From: Pseudomonas psychrophila HA-4
Lineage (GTDB): Bacteria > Pseudomonadota > Gammaproteobacteria > Pseudomonadales > Pseudomonadaceae
NCBI RefSeq assembly: GCF_000282975.1
Contig: NZ_ALJC01000119.1
Location: 1 to 44,205 of the forward strand
Direction of reading: 5' to 3'
DNA length: 44,205 nucleotides
The notes beneath the pieces are model-generated. The model was given only the letters and a program-made list of their open reading frames with translations, made no database searches and had not been told where the DNA came from. The position numbers and the translations under genes are program-made. Shown piece by piece: positions 41,134 through 44,205 of the stretch (positions within the stretch are counted from its first letter, which is position 1; the number at the start of each line of letters is the position of its first letter).

Positions 41134-43269
41134 TCAGCCGTTAGGGCCAACTGTCGCAACAATCGTCACTTGCTTGTTGTCAGGAATTTCCTGGTACGCC
41201 AGCACGTGCAGGTTAGGCACAGCCAAACGGCCAAACCGCGAAAGCATAGCGCGTACCGGGCCGGCCACCAGCAAGATCACTGGATTGCCTTGCATTTCCT
41301 GACGCTGAGCCGCATCGATCAACGAACGTTGGAGTTTTTCAGCCATGCTTGGCTCCAGCAAAACACCGTCTTCCTGACCTTGACCTGCCTTCTGCAAACT
41401 ATTCAGCAATATTTGTTCCAACCTTGGCTCCAAGGTAATCACAGGCAGCTCAGACTCAACGCCGACAATGCTTTGCACGATGGCGCGAGACAAGCCGACC
41501 CGCACAGCGGCAACCAACGCGGCAGTATCTTGACTCTTATGGGCATTGTTCGCGACAGCCTCGGCAATGCTGCGTATATCGCGCACCGGCACCTGTTCGG
41601 CCAGCAGCGCCTGCAAGACCTTAAGCAACTGCGACAGACTCAAGACACCCGGCACCAACTCTTCGGCCAATTTAGGTGAAGACTTGGCCAGCAACTGCAT
41701 CAATTGCTGCACTTCTTCATGGCCAATCAGCTCGTGGGAGTGCTTGTACAGAATCTGATTCAGGTGCGTCGCCACGACGGTACTGGCATCGACCACGGTA
41801 TAGCCCAGTGATTGCGCCTGACTGCGCTGACTGACTTCGATCCACACCGCTTCTAGGCCAAAGGCTGGGTCTTTGGCGGTAATCCCGTTAAGAGTGCCGA
41901 ACACCTGGCCAGGGTTAATCGCCAGCTCACGGTCTGGGTAAATCTCGGCCTCGGCCAAAATCACCCCCATCAGGGTCAGGCGGTATGCACTGGGCGCCAA
42001 ATCGAGGTTGTCGCGAATGTGTACAGTCGGCATCAAAAAGCCCAAGTCTTGAGACAGCTTTTTACGCACACCCTTGATCCGCGCCAGCAACTGCCCACCC
42101 TGATTGCGGTCCACCAACGGGATCAGGCGATAGCCCACTTCCAGCCCGATCATGTCGATGGGCGTGACGTCGTCCCAACCCAGCTCCTTGGTTTCTTGGG
42201 CGCGGGCTGGCGAAGGCAGCAGCTCTTGCTGGCGCTTCACCTCTTGCAGAGCCTGCACCTTGACCACGTTTTGTTTTTTCCACATCAGGTAAGCCGCGCC
42301 ACCGGCGACGGCGGCCAGGCTGAGGAATGAAAAGTGCGGCATGCCGGGCACCATCCCCATCACCGCCATCAGGCCCGCCGACACAGCCAGCGCCTTGGGG
42401 GATGCGAACATCTGGCGATTGATCTGCTTACCCATGTCTTCGGAGCCCGAGGCACGGGTCACCATGATCGCGGCAGCCGTCGATAACAGCAGCGACGGCA
42501 ATTGCGCCACCAGACCGTCACCGATGGTCAGCAAGGCGTATACCTTGCCAGCTTCGCTGAACGTCATGCTGTGCTGGAAAATACCGACCGCCATGCCACC
42601 GATCAGGTTGATAAACAGAATCAACAAACCGGCGATAGCGTCACCGCGCACGAACTTGCTGGCACCGTCCATCGAGCCGTAGAACTCAGCCTCTTGGGCG
42701 ACTTCCTGACGGCGCAGCTTGGCTTGGTTTTGATCGATCAAGCCAGCGTTAAGGTCGGCGTCAATCGCCATTTGTTTGCCGGGCATGGCGTCGAGGGTGA
42801 ACCGCGCGCTGACCTCGGAAATACGCCCGGCACCTTTGGTCACCACCACAAAGTTGATGATCATCAAAATCGCGAACACCACGATACCGACCACGTAGTT
42901 GCCGCCGATCACCACCTCACCGAATGCCTGAATCACCTTACCGGCAGCGGCGTGACCCTCTTGACCGTGGAGCATCACCACCCGGGTCGAGGCCACGTTG
43001 AGCGCCAGTCGCATTAACGTCGCGACCAACAAAATGGTCGGGAACACGGCGAAATCAAGGGGCCGCAGCGCATAAACGCACACCAGTAGCACCACAATCG
43101 ACAACGCGATGTTGAAGGTAAAAAACACATCCAGGAGAAAAGCTGGGATGGGCAGCATCATCATGGCCAGCATCACCAGCAACAACAGCGGCACACCCAA
43201 CTGCCCCTGACCCAAACCGGCCAGACCGTTGCGTGCGGTGTTGATTAACTGAGAGCGATCCAATGACAT
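41134..43269 (-). CDS. flhA: Flagellar export gate protein FlhA
   Basis: A 711-residue inner-membrane component of the flagellar Type III export apparatus. The N-terminal half has about eight membrane spans (PLLLLVMLAMMMLPIPAFLLDVFFTFNIALSIVVLL...). The conserved FHIPEP-like loop is FVVVTKGAGRISEVSARFTLDAMPGKQMAIDADLNAGLI. The large cytoplasmic C-terminal domain binds chaperones and substrates. The ATG at 43269 follows AAAGG. It is the first gene of the flhA-flhF-fleN-fliA run here; the flhB that usually lies upstream is not adjacent in this window. Confidence 0.96.
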   Translation of the reverse strand: MSLDRSQLINTARNGLAGLGQGQLGVPLLLLVMLAMMMLPIPAFLLDVFFTFNIALSIVVLLVCVYALRPLDFAVFPTILLVATLMRLALNVASTRVVMLHGQEGHAAAGKVIQAFGEVVIGGNYVVGIVVFAILMIINFVVVTKGAGRISEVSARFTLDAMPGKQMAIDADLNAGLIDQNQAKLRRQEVAQEAEFYGSMDGASKFVRGDAIAGLLILFINLIGGMAVGIFQHSMTFSEAGKVYALLTIGDGLVAQLPSLLLSTAAAIMVTRASGSEDMGKQINRQMFASPKALAVSAGLMAVMGMVPGMPHFSFLSLAAVAGGAAYLMWKKQNVVKVQALQEVKRQQELLPSPARAQETKELGWDDVTPIDMIGLEVGYRLIPLVDRNQGGQLLARIKGVRKKLSQDLGFLMPTVHIRDNLDLAPSAYRLTLMGVILAEAEIYPDRELAINPGQVFGTLNGITAKDPAFGLEAVWIEVSQRSQAQSLGYTVVDASTVVATHLNQILYKHSHELIGHEEVQQLMQLLAKSSPKLAEELVPGVLSLSQLLKVLQALLAEQVPVRDIRSIAEAVANNAHKSQDTAALVAAVRVGLSRAIVQSIVGVESELPVITLEPRLEQILLNSLQKAGQGQEDGVLLEPSMAEKLQRSLIDAAQRQEMQGNPVILLVAGPVRAMLSRFGRLAVPNLHVLAYQEIPDNKQVTIVATVGPNG

Positions 43270-43390
43270 TGCGACAAACCTTTAGCAAACTTTTGACGCC
43301 AGATGCGGCTTGGGGCCTGCCACTGCAAGAAGCCTTCCAACTTTGGCAAATGGCCACATGATCTACGCATAGCTGCTGAGCACCAAGCCT

Positions 43391-43536
43391 CGTAGCAGTT
43401 GCCGAGCGTGCGAGGCTACGTCCGATTGCGCAGCGATCGTAAAGTCTGAGAGCCCGATTTAACTGAAAGACCGCGACAGCCTGTTTACGACTGCTACGCA
43501 GCCGGACGTAGCCTCGCACGCTCGGCAACTGCTACG
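43391..43536. repeat. Large REPIN-like element with perfect 34-bp inverted arms
   Basis: The arms at 43391-43424 (starting CGTAGCAGTTGCCGAGC) and 43503-43536 are exact reverse complements, separated by 78 nt that show weaker internal symmetry (CGTAAA / TTTACG). It belongs to the same family as the hairpin at 18633-18676. It fills most of the 304-nt gap between flhA and the small hypothetical gene. No open frame of note lies inside. Confidence 0.8.
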
Positions 43537-43573
43537 GGCTGGTAGACGCCTTCAACAAAGAAGGTATTGAGGG

Positions 43574-43843
43574 TTACACCGGCTTCAAGCGCCAGCCCAG
43601 CACATCGAGCACGTCGCAGCCATCGCGCAGCAGCATCATGGCGGTGGTTGCCAAGTGTTTAAGGTCAACGGCGTCGGCGTTTTGTACGTCGCGGCTGGCG
43701 AAGGTTTCCATCAATTGAGTCACCGCCAAAACGCGGGCAGCGGCATTGGCATGCAACACGTCGAGTGGCGCGTTGCGATCAATCAACAAGGCGGGAATCG
43801 TGCAGTCGATGGCGGTTAGCGGGATATAGGGAGAATGCGTCAT
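43574..43843 (-). CDS. Small hypothetical protein, possibly DUF3077/DUF6124-like
   Basis: An 89-residue soluble protein (MTHSPYIPLTAIDCTIPALLIDRNAPLDVLHANAAARVLAVTQLMETFASRDVQN...LGWRLKPV). The layout, a short N-terminus, a 'P-L-(D/F)-V-x-x-x-x' strand and then two long helices, recalls small Pseudomonas-restricted families such as DUF3077, but I cannot prove membership. ATG 43843 follows TTGGAAATC. The frame stays open to 43990, but that part is an RNA-structured leader (see the C4-like element) and not coding. The leader suggests its translation is controlled by a trans- or cis-acting antisense RNA. The function is unknown. Confidence 0.6.
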   Translation of the reverse strand: MTHSPYIPLTAIDCTIPALLIDRNAPLDVLHANAAARVLAVTQLMETFASRDVQNADAVDLKHLATTAMMLLRDGCDVLDVLGWRLKPV

Positions 43844-43855
43844 GAGTGATTTCCA

Positions 43856-43889
43856 ATGGTTAAAAGCAAAAGCTCCCATCGTCGCCAAA
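43856..43889 (-). promoter_or_regulatory. Antisense target segments before the small gene
   Basis: Read on the minus strand: segment a, TTTGGCGA (43889-43882), and segment b, TTTTAACCAT (43865-43856). They flank the leader just upstream of the TTGGAA ribosome site of the 89-residue gene. They match, by complementarity, the two unpaired segments of the RNA at 43907-43968 (7 bp each). Confidence 0.6.
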
Positions 43890-43906
43890 CGAATGGGTGG
43901 CAGCTG

Positions 43907-43968
43907 TGCGTAGGTTGGCGAACCGGATAACCATAGAAATCCCGGCAGACCCGAAGATCTCCCACGCA
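43907..43968 (-). ncRNA. C4-type antisense RNA candidate
   Basis: The minus strand folds as a three-way junction. The closing stem is TGCGTGGG (43968-43961) with CCTACGCA (43914-43907). Hairpin 1 is AGATC-TTCG-GGTCT (43960-43947), with a UUCG tetraloop. Hairpin 2 is CCGGGAT...ATCCGG (43945-43923), whose loop holds CTATGGTTA. The junction strand holds TTCGCCAA (43922-43915). The loop and junction segments match target segments b and a before the downstream gene, and a second a/b set upstream (44032-44057). This is the design of the phage P1/P7 C4 antisense RNA, as I know it. The fold was judged by eye. Confidence 0.6.
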
Positions 43969-44031
43969 CAACCGCCATAAAGCCAAGCAATACACAAATC
44001 GTGCGCGCAAGGACTCACAACGCTTCTGCAT

Positions 44032-44057
44032 CTATGGTTAAGTTCCAAGTCGCCAAA
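44032..44057 (-). promoter_or_regulatory. Upstream duplicate of the antisense target segments
   Basis: On the minus strand: TTTGGCGA (44057-44050) followed by TTAACCATAG (44041-44032), in the same order as the copy before the small gene. The second segment is complementary over 9 nt to the loop of hairpin 2 in the C4-like RNA. It could compete with, or help process, the RNA. Confidence 0.5.
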
Positions 44058-44084
44058 CCTGGTCGCCGAGAGGGCGAGCGCGGA

Positions 44085-44113
44085 CTATAAGCGTCGAGGG
44101 ACAAATGCGGCAA
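44085..44113 (-). promoter_or_regulatory. Probable promoter of the C4-like RNA and small gene
   Basis: Minus strand: TTGCCG (44113-44108), 17-nt spacer, TTATAG (44090-44085; TATAGT overlaps it). It is well placed to start a transcript just before the upstream target copy and to run through the C4-like RNA into the 89-residue gene. The rest of the region up to the right edge shows no gene. Confidence 0.5.
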
Positions 44114-44205
44114 GCGGCAAACCTGTACGACGCTGCCGATAAATGGGTGGGCTTTGTTTTTGATCTAAAAATTGCATCTGTCGCCACGCGATTGTGTAGT
44201 CGACT

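Noticed and set aside
43844..44048. N-terminal extension or short genes on the minus strand reading through the leader (e.g. 43840-44031)
   Set aside because: The region is explained by RNA structure and target repeats; the start codons lack ribosome sites and the peptides have no domain character.

Overview
The window reads as a chromosomal segment of a Pseudomonas, most likely from the P. fluorescens lineage in the broad sense. The evidence is the gene order flhA-flhF-fleN-fliA-cheYZAB-motCD-parC-parP-cheW followed by a complete ccmABCDEFGHI operon, the PuuD-type membrane urate hydroxylase, the gcl-hyi-glxR glyoxylate branch, and several families of Pseudomonas-style intergenic inverted repeats (REP/REPIN-like). 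There are no rRNA or tRNA genes, no CRISPR array and no insertion sequence with a transposase. Nearly all coding capacity is assigned.

Left part (1-17170). The window opens inside puuD (urate hydroxylase with a C-terminal cytochrome c domain). A nucleobase permease of the NCS2 family and two similar Tsx-like outer-membrane channels follow. A divergent TetR repressor/MFS exporter pair comes next, with three identical palindromic operators between the genes. After it lie a DUF808 membrane protein, a RutR-like TetR regulator, a GlcG/HbpS-like protein, and gcl, hyi and glxR. Together these outline purine -> urate -> (ureides, enzymes off-window) -> glyoxylate -> tartronate semialdehyde -> glycerate. 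A urea transporter lies directly after glxR. Unlike the arrangement I recall from P. putida, no hydroxypyruvate reductase or pyruvate kinase gene follows glxR. A voltage-gated-type potassium channel, an orphan sulfate-binding protein and topoisomerase III complete this part.

Middle part (17186-28972). After a PhzF-like protein and a small lipoprotein comes the nine-gene cytochrome c maturation operon on the minus strand. It includes ccmD (58 codons), and most junctions are translationally coupled. Divergently transcribed from it is a FliK-like gene coupled to a short FlhB C-terminal-domain-like gene. Then comes an orphan RHS-core protein with an unrelated, AT-rich C-terminal tip and a GGCTAC hexamer repeat at the core/tip junction.

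Right part (29042-44205). The minus-strand motility and chemotaxis block holds DUF2802, cheW, parP, parC, motD, motC, cheB, cheA, cheZ, cheY, fliA, fleN, flhF and flhA. The CheA linker carries four copies of a short acidic motif that resembles the CheY-binding C-terminus of CheZ. Past flhA there is a long inverted-repeat element (34-bp arms) and a small hypothetical gene. The leader of that gene contains what looks like a C4-type (phage P1/P7-like) antisense RNA: a three-way-junction RNA whose two single-stranded segments match target segments next to the downstream ribosome-binding site, with a second copy of the targets upstream. I consider this the most interesting element in the window.
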